Positions 1 through 9,094 of a stretch of DNA of 64,000 nucleotides are shown here, piece after piece. Below the pieces are notes generated by a model. It ran no database searches. It was not told the origin of the DNA and was given only the letters and a program-made list of their open reading frames with translations. Source of the DNA: Paenibacillus sp. (lineage in GTDB: Bacteria > Bacillota > Bacilli > Paenibacillales > Paenibacillaceae); assembly GCA_023512345.1 (NCBI GenBank), contig JAILZT010000015.1:1-64000 (forward strand). Direction: 5' to 3'. The position numbers were made by a program, and so were the translations under genes. Each line of letters begins with the position of its first letter. The first letter of the stretch is position 1.

Positions 1-163
1 GGATTTTCACCGCTAAGGGGAATAAATAAAATCTGGACACAACAGCGATTGTAGCAACGGTCCGTTCGCGGAGCGTCTTCACAAGCACAATCGTCTATCC
101 GACTCCAAAAACAAGGGGCGTCCCAAGTAGCCATTTCATGGATTATGGGACAGCCCCTTTTCG
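1..163. other. window edge, no confident gene
   Basis: The first 54 bases are open on the plus strand and end in TAG at 52-54, which could be the last 17 codons of a gene that enters from the left. The minus strand is also open here from about 98 down to base 1. Neither reading shows a recognisable motif, so no gene is called. The terminator hairpin at 115-157 follows. Confidence 0.3.
115..161. terminator. intrinsic terminator 3' of ktrB
   Basis: GGGGCGTCCCA (115-125) pairs with TGGGACAGCCCC (146-157) with one bulged base. A T-rich tract follows on either strand, so it can serve ktrB on the minus strand and any gene entering from the left. Confidence 0.7.
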
Positions 164-1510
164 TTAACCGATAGTTATATTACCTTCGGGATAATGGTAT
201 AGTTCCTTGCTCTTTTTTGGTTTAAGCGCATAAGCAAGCGTAAGAGGTCCGGTTCTACCTACAAACATTAGAATTATAATCAGTACCTTACCAATAGGCG
301 TAAGCTCTGTGGTCAGACCCATACTAATCCCGGAAGTTCCGAAAGCCGATACGGCCTCGAAGAGGACCATTAGAAAGGTCGCATTTTCTGTGACAGATAA
401 CAGCATAGTGGAGAAAATGATGAGCAGCAACGACAGCAATGTCATTGTGATTGCTCTATAGACGGTGTCTTTAGAAATCCGCTGGCGAAAAAGGACCACG
501 TCCTGTTTTCCACGGATTTGAGTGAAGACTGCAATAATCAAGACAGCGAAGGTCGTAATTTTGATACCGCCTCCCGTAGAGCCCGGTGCTGCCCCGATAA
601 ACATTAGGATAATCATCAAAAATTGTGTGGATTGGCGAAGCAATGGAATTTCAATCGTTGTAACTCCTCCCGAGCGTGGAGTAATGGCTTGAAGAAATGA
701 AGCCATTACTTTACCTGCGGAAGTAAGTGGCTTGAGCGTATAATGAAGCTCCATCCAAAAAAATAGAACTGCACCAACTACAATCAGTATAGCGGAAGTT
801 GAAAGCACAACCTTGGAATGCAAGGTGAGTCTTTTTCTCTTCGGAAAGTCAATTACATCAGATAATACGATAAACCCGATACCTCCCAAGAATATAAGCG
901 CCATTACTGTAATATTAATGATGGGGTCCTCTGCATAACGTGTTAGCCCGCTAAAAGGTCCGTGCACATCACCGAAAAGATCAAAACCAGCATTATTAAA
1001 AATAGATATGCTATGGAACAAGCCATAATAAAGTGCCTTTCCAGAGGGCATGTCCCCCAGAAATCTGCTTGTGAGAATCAAAGCGCCGGTTAGCTGGATT
1101 ACGAGAGAATATAGGAGAACTCTACGGATAAGCAGCACGATTCCTTGAAGAGAGTTTTGATTCATGGATTCCTGGAGCAATATCCGCTCCTTTAGGGAGA
1201 TCCGTTTGTTGAGGACCAGTGTGATTAATGTGGCCATGGTTACAAAACCGAGCCCACCGATCTGAAAGAGTGCAAGTAATACTATTTGTCCGAAAGTAGT
1301 CAACTGCGTCCCCGTGTCAATGACAGCAAGTCCGGTCACACAGGTTGCTGATGTGGCCATGAAGAGTGCATCTAATAATGAAATTCTATCTCCGGTAGAT
1401 GCAGCCGGTAAGCACAAAAGCACTGTTCCAATTGAAATGAGCAGCATGAAACCGAGTGACAATATTTTGGGCGGCGTTAGCCCTAGTATTTTTCGTAATG
1501 TATGGGTCAC
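164..1510 (-). CDS. ktrB: KtrB/TrkH-family potassium uptake channel subunit
   Basis: 448-aa integral membrane protein of the Trk/Ktr/HKT superfamily, the K+-translocating subunit that works with a cytoplasmic RCK (KtrA-type) gating subunit, which is not in this window. The four half-filter P-loops typical of the family are visible: TCVTG near residues 56-60, NNAGF near 172-176, TPRSGG near 277-282 and SAFGTSGIS near 388-396. The length fits KtrB/KtrD of Bacilli. The start is a GTG with AAGGAG eight bases upstream. The absence of a ktrA neighbour resembles the unlinked ktrD arrangement, so KtrD is an equally good name. A terminator hairpin closes the gene. Confidence 0.93.
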   Translation of the reverse strand: MTHTLRKILGLTPPKILSLGFMLLISIGTVLLCLPAASTGDRISLLDALFMATSATCVTGLAVIDTGTQLTTFGQIVLLALFQIGGLGFVTMATLITLVLNKRISLKERILLQESMNQNSLQGIVLLIRRVLLYSLVIQLTGALILTSRFLGDMPSGKALYYGLFHSISIFNNAGFDLFGDVHGPFSGLTRYAEDPIINITVMALIFLGGIGFIVLSDVIDFPKRKRLTLHSKVVLSTSAILIVVGAVLFFWMELHYTLKPLTSAGKVMASFLQAITPRSGGVTTIEIPLLRQSTQFLMIILMFIGAAPGSTGGGIKITTFAVLIIAVFTQIRGKQDVVLFRQRISKDTVYRAITMTLLSLLLIIFSTMLLSVTENATFLMVLFEAVSAFGTSGISMGLTTELTPIGKVLIIILMFVGRTGPLTLAYALKPKKSKELYHYPEGNITIG

Positions 1511-1598
1511 TTAAAGTCTCCTTATGTGTTTGGTCCTCGTAGTGACAAAATTATAACATAACTTCTGATAACTTCTCCAAAATTAGGAGGGGAATTGA

Positions 1599-1625
1599 AT
1601 GTTTTATCGAATTGGTAAGAGGTAG
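1599..1625 (+). other. 8-codon leader ORF upstream of VOC gene
   Basis: ATG at 1599 has AGGAGGGG at 1585-1592 and reads eight codons (MFYRIGKR) to TAG at 1623. It ends 34 bases before the GTG start of the VOC gene, which has its own AGGAGG. It may be a translated leader peptide or a chance start. The evidence is the ribosome binding site alone. Confidence 0.3.
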
Positions 1626-1659
1626 ACCCATTCCGTATCTTCTTATAGGAGGTTACACA

Positions 1660-2013
1660 GTGACAAGTCCAATTATGAATCAGATAGGTGCTGTCTTCAT
1701 ACCCGTCAGTGATATTGAAAGATCTAAGCTATGGTATAGCAAACTGCTAGGACTCCCGATTGACGAAGAGGTCCTATTTGGGCATTTGTACGTTGTCCCG
1801 ATGGAAGGGCCAGGAATTGTGCTAGATAGTAAGATATTCACAAGCGAGAGTGTGTTGAATACTCCTGCATTTCATTTGAACACTAAGGATATTGACGCTG
1901 CCTATGATTTTGTCAAGGCCATTGGAGCAGAGATTCTGACCGATATCGAGAATGACCATTGGTTTAATTTCAAGGATCCTGATGGAAACGTGCTCATGAT
2001 CTGTCGCTTCTGA
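1660..2013 (+). CDS. VOC (glyoxalase/bleomycin-resistance fold) family protein
   Basis: 117-aa single-module vicinal-oxygen-chelate protein. The N-terminal strand (IGAVFIPVSDIERSKLWY) and the C-terminal DPDGN turn are typical of glyoxalase/dioxygenase-fold proteins. The substrate cannot be read from sequence. The start is GTG 1660, with a perfect AGGAGG at 1647-1652 and eight bases of spacing. The longer in-frame reading from 1612 has no such site. A GNAT gene follows 30 bases downstream, so the two are probably co-transcribed. Confidence 0.85.
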   Translation: MTSPIMNQIGAVFIPVSDIERSKLWYSKLLGLPIDEEVLFGHLYVVPMEGPGIVLDSKIFTSESVLNTPAFHLNTKDIDAAYDFVKAIGAEILTDIENDHWFNFKDPDGNVLMICRF

Positions 2014-2043
2014 AAAGTTATTCATGGGGAGATGACACTTTTG

Positions 2044-2550
2044 ATGATGGTTACATTTAGGGAATTAGTTCCGGAAGACGCTGAGGTATTGTTAACTTTG
2101 CAGTATCAGTTAGATGTAGAATCATCCTACATGCTGCTTGAGCCGGATGAAAGACATTCCGGACTTAAGCAGGTCAGGGAAATGATCGAAAATTTTGTTA
2201 ATTCAGATTCATCTGTCCTTATCGGAGCGGAGGTAGAGGGTAACCTTGTGGGATTTTTGTCCCTGAGAGGAGGAACTGTCCGCCGAAATCAGCATAGTGC
2301 ATATATTGTTGTGGGGATTTTGAATGAATATCAGGGGGTTGGCATTGGAACCGCATTGTTCCGCGAAATGGATGCTTGGGCTTCAAGTCATCAGATTATT
2401 CGTCTTGAGCTTACAGTTATGACACATAATCATCGTGCACTTGCTCTATATACCAAATGCGGATTTTCTATTGAAGGAACCAGAGTGAAATCCCTTAAAG
2501 TAGATGGACAGTGGGTCGATGAATTTTATATGGGTAAAATTATAGAATAA
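2044..2550 (+). CDS. GNAT family N-acetyltransferase
   Basis: 168-aa acetyltransferase of the GNAT fold. Motif A for acetyl-CoA binding is visible as YQGVGIGTALFREM. It is followed by the family's conserved segment with ALALYTKCGF near the C terminus, as in RimI-like and small-molecule GNATs. The acceptor is unknown. An ATG at 2032 abuts GGGGAG (2026-2031) with no spacing, so initiation at 2041 (TTG), 2044 or 2047 (ATG) is more likely; 2044 is given here. It follows the VOC gene closely and ends before a bidirectional terminator. Confidence 0.87.
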   Translation: MMVTFRELVPEDAEVLLTLQYQLDVESSYMLLEPDERHSGLKQVREMIENFVNSDSSVLIGAEVEGNLVGFLSLRGGTVRRNQHSAYIVVGILNEYQGVGIGTALFREMDAWASSHQIIRLELTVMTHNHRALALYTKCGFSIEGTRVKSLKVDGQWVDEFYMGKIIE

Positions 2551-2601
2551 TTTTTCAAGAGAAATACATAGCCTGTAGTTCTGGAATAGGACTACAAAAA
2601 A

Positions 2602-2632
2602 AGAAAGGCGTCCGTGTGAGGAGCCTTTCTTT
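2602..2632. terminator. bidirectional terminator
   Basis: AGAAAGGC (2602-2609) pairs with GCCTTTCT (2623-2630), flanked by an A-run on the left and T-rich sequence on the right. It separates the convergent GNAT and CNNM/HlyC genes. Confidence 0.8.
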
Positions 2633-2643
2633 CTGATATATAT

Positions 2644-3942
2644 TTATTTGGAATTTTCTTTAATAATGATTTCGACCTTACGGATCCGGTGCCTATTCAT
2701 CTCACGTACAATAATTTGTACATTTTCACGGATTAGACTTTTCCCTACAGCAGGATCGTTAAGGTGACTATATAACCATCCACCAATGGTTGTTACCTCT
2801 TCATCCTCGAAATCCAAGCCTGTTAACTGTTTGATCTCAAGCAAGGAAACCTTGCCATCAAATAAATAATTGAAATCACTCAGTTTCTCTACGTTTCTTC
2901 GTTCATCGCCATCGAATTCGTCACGGATCTCTCCCACAATTTCTTCCAAAATATCTTCTATCGTTATAAGGCCGGACGTTCCGCCATATTCATCAAGCAA
3001 AAGGGCAATATGAACCCGTTCCAACTGCATGCGGGTCAGGACTTTCTTTACCGGAGTGACTTCAGAGACCGTTAATACGGGTTGTATCAACCCTTTAAAA
3101 TCAAAATTAGGATTGTTATCATATTGCAAGTAAAGCTGCTTAGTATTAATCATTCCTATAATATTATCTTTATTGCCTTCTGCAACGGGAAAACGAGTAT
3201 ATTGTTCTTTCCGGATAATCGCAAGGTTTTCTTGCAAAGAGTAATCCGTAAAGAGACATACCATATCAGTACGAGGTACCATGATTTCACGAGCCAGCAT
3301 CTCATCAAAATTGAAAATACGATTTACATAACCATATTCCGCTTTATTGATTTTGCCACTCTCATAGCTCTCAGAAAGTATAAGTCGAATTTCTTCTTCG
3401 GAATGTGCATCCCCGTGTTCACTAGCAGGCTTCATACCAAACATACGAACTAATAAATTAGCTGAACCGTTTAGCAGCCAAATCAGAGGATACAGGATTT
3501 TGTAGAACCAAATGATCGGCAGGGCTGTCATCAAGCTGATCTCTTCCGGCTTGTTGATAGCTGCGGTTTTTGGAGCAAGTTCTCCAACAACTACATGTAA
3601 GAAAGTCGCAATGAAGAAAGCAAGTGCGAAAGCTAGAACATGACTTAAATCAACATTTATGCCTAACCAATCAAATAACGGAAGCAGCATTTGTTCAAAT
3701 GCCGGCTCAGCAAGCGCACCGATTCCGAGCGCCGTAATGGTAATTCCCAGCTGGCAAGCGGATAAATAACCATCAAGATTAGCTGCAACCCTTTGAACTG
3801 CTATGGCATTCTTGCGCCCTTCCATCACCATTTGACTAATCCGGCTGCTTCTTAACTTTACCATTGCAAATTCCGTAGCTACAAAAAAAGCAGTTAAAAG
3901 AATCAAAACAGCTACCAATGTTAAACTAAGTCCTATACCCAT
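2644..3942 (-). CDS. CNNM/HlyC-CorC family membrane protein (DUF21, CBS pair, CorC_HlyC)
   Basis: 432-aa protein with the standard order of this family. An N-terminal DUF21 transmembrane domain (about residues 1-185, four hydrophobic segments) is followed by a cytoplasmic tandem CBS domain (about 205-330) and a C-terminal CorC_HlyC domain (about 345-425). Members are annotated as hemolysin-like or as Mg2+/Co2+ efflux transporters; CBS domains bind adenine nucleotides. The length is normal. The upstream SD is weak (a GGATGG-like sequence). It stands alone between convergent and divergent neighbours. Confidence 0.92.
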   Translation of the reverse strand: MGIGLSLTLVAVLILLTAFFVATEFAMVKLRSSRISQMVMEGRKNAIAVQRVAANLDGYLSACQLGITITALGIGALAEPAFEQMLLPLFDWLGINVDLSHVLAFALAFFIATFLHVVVGELAPKTAAINKPEEISLMTALPIIWFYKILYPLIWLLNGSANLLVRMFGMKPASEHGDAHSEEEIRLILSESYESGKINKAEYGYVNRIFNFDEMLAREIMVPRTDMVCLFTDYSLQENLAIIRKEQYTRFPVAEGNKDNIIGMINTKQLYLQYDNNPNFDFKGLIQPVLTVSEVTPVKKVLTRMQLERVHIALLLDEYGGTSGLITIEDILEEIVGEIRDEFDGDERRNVEKLSDFNYLFDGKVSLLEIKQLTGLDFEDEEVTTIGGWLYSHLNDPAVGKSLIRENVQIIVREMNRHRIRKVEIIIKENSK

Positions 3943-4055
3943 TAAATCTTTACCATCCCTTTCATTCTATAAGTAGGTTATACTCAATTATGAGTTCTTA
4001 TGAACCTATTCTACGAACTTTTCGCTAAAATATCAAATGGGGAGGCATCCCAAAG

Positions 4056-4772
4056 ATGGAATCATTCACTTTAACCCGGATAGAAATGTCCAAATTCTTG
4101 CTGTCGCTTACTGGAACCTTAGACACAAAACCGTTGCAGATTCTACAAGAGGCCTGGACTAAAACTACTCCTAATGAATTACCAACAATTCTACTAAAAG
4201 TTATGAAGGGGCGTTCAACAAAAGGCTTTTCTCTTGGAGATATTGCCGCTCTTGGCAATCTAATAGAGTATTCCACACTTTCCGTTACGGCTATGCAAAA
4301 TTGGGTCAAGCGTGACTTCAAAGAATATTTAGGCTCACCACGTCAAGGGAAAAAATATTCGGTAAATCAAGCTGCTCTTTTATTCATGATTGATGATCTG
4401 AAGTCGGCACTTGATTTTGAGAGCATACGTCAGCTTTTTCACCGGTTATTTCTTAAGCCTGAGCGTGATGACGATGACTTGATCGAGCCTGCTCAACTTT
4501 ACAACGCCTATGCGGGTCTTTTTGAGAAAATTAAGAACAATCCTTCACTTCAAAATCATGGAATGGATGATCGGAATGAACTCGGAGAAAAGTCATGGAA
4601 GGTTAGTGTTATAGAGGATTCAACAGAGGGAATGATGAAAAGGTTAGCTCATCTAACAAGGACACAGAGTGAGGCCGTTTGGAACACCATTTTCATAGCT
4701 GCCATCTCCGTGCAAACTTGTTACTTTCAGTCCTTGGTCAGACAATCTTTAAATGCCACGTTATTTTCTTGA
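4056..4772 (+). CDS. DUF1836 domain-containing protein
   Basis: 238-aa soluble protein with a DUF1836 core. The conserved block containing MQNWVKRDFKEYLGSP and the following Q-A-A-L-L-F-x-I-D-D-L helix are seen around residues 85-135. The family is related to MerR-like helix-turn-helix proteins in Firmicutes, and its function is unknown. GGGGAGG at 4039-4045 sets the start at 4056. Residues 160-238 look less conserved. It is followed by an MFS gene without a clear terminator, so read-through is possible. Confidence 0.8.
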   Translation: MESFTLTRIEMSKFLLSLTGTLDTKPLQILQEAWTKTTPNELPTILLKVMKGRSTKGFSLGDIAALGNLIEYSTLSVTAMQNWVKRDFKEYLGSPRQGKKYSVNQAALLFMIDDLKSALDFESIRQLFHRLFLKPERDDDDLIEPAQLYNAYAGLFEKIKNNPSLQNHGMDDRNELGEKSWKVSVIEDSTEGMMKRLAHLTRTQSEAVWNTIFIAAISVQTCYFQSLVRQSLNATLFS

Positions 4773-4861
4773 TTTTTGAGCGTTTCAATTCTAATATATG
4801 AAGTTAAAACAAGCTATACAGGATTTTAACAGTCGTTATGCAGGAAAGAGAGGTTGTTCGA

Positions 4862-6073
4862 GTGAATCAAATGACATTACTTCGGAATCCGAAGCAAAGA
4901 AAGCTTCTCCTTAGTGCAGGCATTAGCTGGATGTTTGACGCGATGGACGTCGGAATGATTTCTTTTGTTGTCGCAGCTTTAGCTAAGGAATGGAAGCTCG
5001 GTCCGGAGCAAATTGGAGTATTGACCAGTATCAACTCCGTAGGTATGGCTGTAGGAGCAGCAGCTGCAGGCATTCTAGCAGACCGTTTTGGGCGTAAATC
5101 GGTATTGCTGTGGACGTTGTTAATTTTTTCAGCGGCGAGCGGATTATCTGCCTTTGCTACGGGATTTGCGGTATTATGTGTGTTGCGGTTTGTGACTGGC
5201 TTCGGGTTGGGCGGTGAACTTCCAGTGGCTTCTACTTTGGTCTCTGAAAGTATGCCTGCTGAGGAGAGAGGCCGTGCTGTAGTGCTTTTGGAGAGCTTCT
5301 GGGCGCTGGGTTGGATCGCTTCGGCTTTAATAGCGTTCTTTATCATTCCGGACTACGGTTGGCGTGTGGCGTTTGCCATTGGCGCGCTTCCAGCACTGTA
5401 TGCCATTTATCTGCGGCGTGCAATTGATGATTCCCCGCGATTTGCAGAGATCCGAAAGGCTCCGGTTTCTTTGAAAAAACGTATAGCGATCGTGTGGTCA
5501 CCGGAATATCGACGTTCTACGATTATGCTCTGGATACTCTGGTTCACAGTGGTATTTTCATATTATGGAATGTTTCTCTGGCTGCCAACGGTTATGGTCC
5601 TTAAGGGCTTTAGCTTGGTTAGAAGCTTTGAATACGTGCTTATAATGACACTTGCACAGCTTCCTGGTTATTTCACGGCTGCTTATTTTATTGAGAAATT
5701 TGGACGTAAGTTTGTACTGGTTGTTTATCTGTTATTAACTGCGGTTAGTGCTGCCTGGTTCGGAAATTCTACAACTGAAGGTATGCTTATGGCTGCCGGG
5801 ATCTGCTTATCGTTCTTTAATCTCGGTGCATGGGGCGGAATGTATGCTTATACTCCGGAATTGTATCCTACAGCTATACGATCTACAGGATCAGGGCTTG
5901 CAACCTCCTTTGGACGGATTGGCGGCATCATTGCTCCTTTATGGGTTGGGGTGCTTGTTGGACGTTCCGTAGGAATCGGAAGCATATTTATGATTTTCTT
6001 CGTAACGATTGTTATCGGGGCACTGGCAGTGTTGTTTCTTGGAAAAGAGACCAAAGGAACGGAGCTTCTCTGA
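4862..6073 (+). CDS. MFS transporter, sugar/aromatic-acid-porter type (NiaP/YceI-like)
   Basis: 403-aa major facilitator with about 12 hydrophobic segments. The motif A loop between TM2 and TM3 reads DRFGRKS, and an ERGRAV loop follows TM4. The N-terminal stretch GISWMFDAMDVGMISFV is characteristic of the NiaP/YceI and benzoate-type proton symporter group, so an organic acid or niacin-like substrate is plausible but not proven. A GTG start at 4862 with GAGAGG (4848-4853) is preferred over the ATG at 4838, which has no SD. A terminator follows. Confidence 0.88.
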   Translation: MNQMTLLRNPKQRKLLLSAGISWMFDAMDVGMISFVVAALAKEWKLGPEQIGVLTSINSVGMAVGAAAAGILADRFGRKSVLLWTLLIFSAASGLSAFATGFAVLCVLRFVTGFGLGGELPVASTLVSESMPAEERGRAVVLLESFWALGWIASALIAFFIIPDYGWRVAFAIGALPALYAIYLRRAIDDSPRFAEIRKAPVSLKKRIAIVWSPEYRRSTIMLWILWFTVVFSYYGMFLWLPTVMVLKGFSLVRSFEYVLIMTLAQLPGYFTAAYFIEKFGRKFVLVVYLLLTAVSAAWFGNSTTEGMLMAAGICLSFFNLGAWGGMYAYTPELYPTAIRSTGSGLATSFGRIGGIIAPLWVGVLVGRSVGIGSIFMIFFVTIVIGALAVLFLGKETKGTELL

Positions 6074-6136
6074 CCCGGGTTTCTTCACAAACTATACTTG
6101 AAGTTGATCCAGCAACAATGCTAAGATGAAAAGTAC

Positions 6137-6174
6137 AAACGGTTCCTTCACACATGTGAACAGGACCGTTTTTC
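6137..6174 (+). terminator. intrinsic terminator after MFS gene
   Basis: ACGGTTCCT pairs with AGGACCGT (one bulge) around a 14-base loop, followed by TTTTTC. It isolates the MFS gene from the TerB operon starting at 6217. Confidence 0.8.
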
Positions 6175-6216
6175 TTATTAAGCTTGCTACTTCTATCATG
6201 AATGGAGGGACGGAAC

Positions 6217-7767
6217 ATGGGTAATGACAAAAGACAGCCTCATTTTACAGAATTGGTCTGGGAAAGCACCGAACAGAATGTAGCCATCCCTCCTCGTAGT
6301 TCATCTGAAGAAGTAAAAGAGAAGCCCATTTCTTCTAATAAAATAAAATCAGTCCCTGAGTCCACTGTGCAGCTGCAGCTTTGGGATTTGGAAGCAGATG
6401 TGAAGGAACCAGTAACGACGACCGAAGGGGAATTCGTGAAGCGTGCCAAGGAGCTAGTGCATCATAAGGAAACAACGGCACTTTTTATACCTTTTAAAAG
6501 CTACTGGCCTACTTATGGGCATATGACCGGAACACAATATAGATGGTATTTCTACTGGCGCGATGAGGTAAGGCAAGGTAGATTTCATAAGACAGATCTT
6601 TCGTATATTTTTTTGCATGTATATGAACTAATTAATGGAGTAGGATGGGAAGAACCGCCTGATGGATACAGACAACTGTGTGATTTATGGGAGGCCTATC
6701 GGGAGCAATATAAACGACTGGATCAGTACCTGGGTAATTGGATTGCAGACTTCTCACTGGTTCATCATTTAGATGTTCGATTGACCCAAATGGTTGAGCG
6801 ATCACGTGGTCTTGCCGGAGATTTGGCGGAGCTTGAGTTGATGAGGTGTTTTTCCTTTTCTCCAGAGGAGCTATCCTTTGCGGGATTAACGGTAATGTCG
6901 GATTATGATATAAGCAAGTCTAAGTTTTACATAGGCGAGGGTAAAGAAGCAGTAGAACGCTATATTCCCCAAGTTGTTGCATTAATCGACGCCTTCGTAA
7001 CCCGTAAGCATGGGATGAACTTAGTGCAGATGTTTCCACCGAGTGATCCCGTGCTTCGGGAAAGGTATTTGTTCCGGAGTGCTGTCTACGATATTTCGCT
7101 GTATGGATACTCGATTCTAGTGCCGGTCGTACGTATCAGTAAATCTCCTCCCCTTCGAAGTCTGATTACTCGATTATTCCGACTGACCGAGAATAAGCTT
7201 CGAGAGCTTATGGGATATCGAGGGCGACTTAAAGGTATTAACGTAGATGCTGAAATGGATGAACTAATTACCCGCTATCTGCAGCGGGAGTTCCGTAAAT
7301 TGGAACAAGAGCAGAAAGGGCCGGCCGTTGTGATTGATCAAGAGAAGCTGCAACAGCTCCAGGCGGACTCCGATATTGTTCGGACCCTGCTTATGGTTGA
7401 GGATACTAGCGATTCTGAGGATTCAACTATTATTTCCGAGATGGCTGATGTTATAACTGAAGTAGAGAGTCTGGAAGAAGAGGAACGAAGTCACAATCGA
7501 GTTACAGGATTTGTGTCCGTAACAGAAACAGTGTGGGAGCAATTTTCGTTAGCTCTGAGTCCCTTACACAGAGAGGCTATACTGCTGCTAAGTCAAGAAG
7601 GTGGCTTACTCTCTATTCAGAAGCTGTCTGCAGCTAGCGGTACTATGCCAGAACTGCTATTTAATGAGATTAATGAACTCGCAATGGATATTCTAGGTGA
7701 CCTGCTAATTGATGGGGAAGAGATCTCCGAGGAATATGTCCCCATGCTGCACTATTTAATGAGGTGA
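6217..7767 (+). CDS. sngA: TerB N/C-domain protein, SngA-like component of a Shango-type defence operon
   Basis: 516-aa protein. Residues ~1-80 are low in conservation. From ~90 the TerB-N core is recognisable (FIPFKSYWPTYG..., then WYFYWRDEVRQGRF), running to ~290. An acidic stretch (~390-430) leads into a C-terminal TerB-C-like region (~440-516). TerB-N/TerB-C proteins are known from predicted stress and DNA-processing operons, and in Shango the TerB protein is SngA, encoded with an ATPase and a helicase. GGAGGG at 6204-6209 favours ATG 6217 over 6202. The stop overlaps the SD of the next gene, so expression is coupled. The exact molecular role of SngA is not established. Confidence 0.75.
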   Translation: MGNDKRQPHFTELVWESTEQNVAIPPRSSSEEVKEKPISSNKIKSVPESTVQLQLWDLEADVKEPVTTTEGEFVKRAKELVHHKETTALFIPFKSYWPTYGHMTGTQYRWYFYWRDEVRQGRFHKTDLSYIFLHVYELINGVGWEEPPDGYRQLCDLWEAYREQYKRLDQYLGNWIADFSLVHHLDVRLTQMVERSRGLAGDLAELELMRCFSFSPEELSFAGLTVMSDYDISKSKFYIGEGKEAVERYIPQVVALIDAFVTRKHGMNLVQMFPPSDPVLRERYLFRSAVYDISLYGYSILVPVVRISKSPPLRSLITRLFRLTENKLRELMGYRGRLKGINVDAEMDELITRYLQREFRKLEQEQKGPAVVIDQEKLQQLQADSDIVRTLLMVEDTSDSEDSTIISEMADVITEVESLEEEERSHNRVTGFVSVTETVWEQFSLALSPLHREAILLLSQEGGLLSIQKLSAASGTMPELLFNEINELAMDILGDLLIDGEEISEEYVPMLHYLMR

Positions 7768-7774
7768 ATCAAAG

Positions 7775-9094
7775 ATGAATGATATCAAAATACCAAAAAG
7801 AATGACCACTGCGCTCGTTAACTCTTTGACTGCAGGTGTTGTGCCACGTATAGGGTTGGAGCATATTGCTGTAGGACGCAGACCAGAGGTGGAAGCCATA
7901 TTACGTGATATGGAGAATATTGCCGAAGGCGGCGCCGCCTTCAAGTTAATCACCGGAAAGTTCGGCAGCGGCAAAAGCTTTTTGCTGCAAATGATACGCA
8001 ACTATGCGATGGATCGTGACTTTGTGGTTGCGGATGCGGATCTTTCGCCGGAACGACGACTGGTAGGGACAAAGGGGCAGGGACTGGGCACCTATAGGGA
8101 GCTAATGAGCCATTTATCAACGCGCACAAGACCTGACGGGGGTGCCTTGGAAATTATCCTGCAGAAATGGATTTTTTCATTGCAACAGGCCGTAATGCAG
8201 GAAAAGAACTATGGTCCAGATGATGTACAGCTCGGAGAAGAGGTAGAGCAGCGAATTTACGCAGTCACTTCTGAGATGCGCGGATTGGTCCACGGTTTTG
8301 ATTTTGCCAAGGTATTGGCTTCCTATTGGAAGGGTCACAAGTTGGCGGATGATGATTTGAAGCAGGATGCACTTCGCTGGCTGCGTGGTGAATTCGCTAC
8401 CCGAACTGAAGCGCGCAAGGCTTTGGGTGTAGGTGTCATTATTGATGATGATAATTGGTATGATTATATGAAGCTGTGGGCGGAATTTACGGCTGCCATC
8501 GGATATAAGGGCTTGCTGTTATTTATAGACGAAGGTGTTAACTTATATAAAATAACGAACAGCATTTCCCGTCAAAGCAATTATGAGAAGCTGCTTACCA
8601 TGTTCAATGATACGATGCAGGGTAAGGCTGAGAGCTTGGGGATCTTTATCGGTGGAACACCGCAGTTCGTTGAGGATGGAAGGCGTGGGTTATTCAGCTA
8701 CGAGGCACTTCGGTCAAGATTGGTTGCTGGGCGGTATGGCGGAACAGGCCTCAACAATTTTACTGGACCTATTATTGCATTGGACATGCTCTCGCATGAG
8801 GAAATATTGGTGCTTCTACAAAAGCTGAAAGATATCCACGCTATGCATTATGGCTATGAATCCAGATTGACACAAGCACAGTTGGTCCACTTTATGGAGG
8901 AGGCGGTGGGTAGATTGGGTGCAGAGGAGCTGTTAACACCACGCGAAGTTATACGCGATTTCATGGATCTGCTGCATACCTTGCGCCAGCATCCGGAAAT
9001 CTCATTTGAGAAGCTAGTAGGGGAACGTACTTCATTACCCGCAGACTCGGAGCAAAATGAATTGGATGGATTTCTGGCGGAGTTTGAATTATGA
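7775..9094 (+). CDS. sngB: P-loop ATPase (BrxD/DUF2791-like), SngB-like component
   Basis: 439-aa ATPase. Walker A GKFGSGKS is at residues 61-68 and Walker B LLLFIDEG at about 248-254 (D252, E253). The general organisation is that of the DUF2791/BrxD group of AAA-like ATPases found next to Lhr-type helicases in BREX-related and Shango loci. The SD (GAGGTG) lies within the stop of the TerB gene, and its own TGA overlaps the helicase ATG as ATGA (9091-9094). This tight coupling supports a stoichiometric complex. The homology class is clear; the specific name SngB is inferred from gene order. Confidence 0.78.
   Translation: MNDIKIPKRMTTALVNSLTAGVVPRIGLEHIAVGRRPEVEAILRDMENIAEGGAAFKLITGKFGSGKSFLLQMIRNYAMDRDFVVADADLSPERRLVGTKGQGLGTYRELMSHLSTRTRPDGGALEIILQKWIFSLQQAVMQEKNYGPDDVQLGEEVEQRIYAVTSEMRGLVHGFDFAKVLASYWKGHKLADDDLKQDALRWLRGEFATRTEARKALGVGVIIDDDNWYDYMKLWAEFTAAIGYKGLLLFIDEGVNLYKITNSISRQSNYEKLLTMFNDTMQGKAESLGIFIGGTPQFVEDGRRGLFSYEALRSRLVAGRYGGTGLNNFTGPIIALDMLSHEEILVLLQKLKDIHAMHYGYESRLTQAQLVHFMEEAVGRLGAEELLTPREVIRDFMDLLHTLRQHPEISFEKLVGERTSLPADSEQNELDGFLAEFEL

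Noticed and set aside
1..54. Open plus frame ending in TAG at 52, possible gene tail
   Set aside because: Only 17 codons, no motif, and the minus strand is equally open.
4867..5346. 159-codon minus-strand frame
   Set aside because: Shadow of the MFS transporter; composition reflects the complement of hydrophobic codons.
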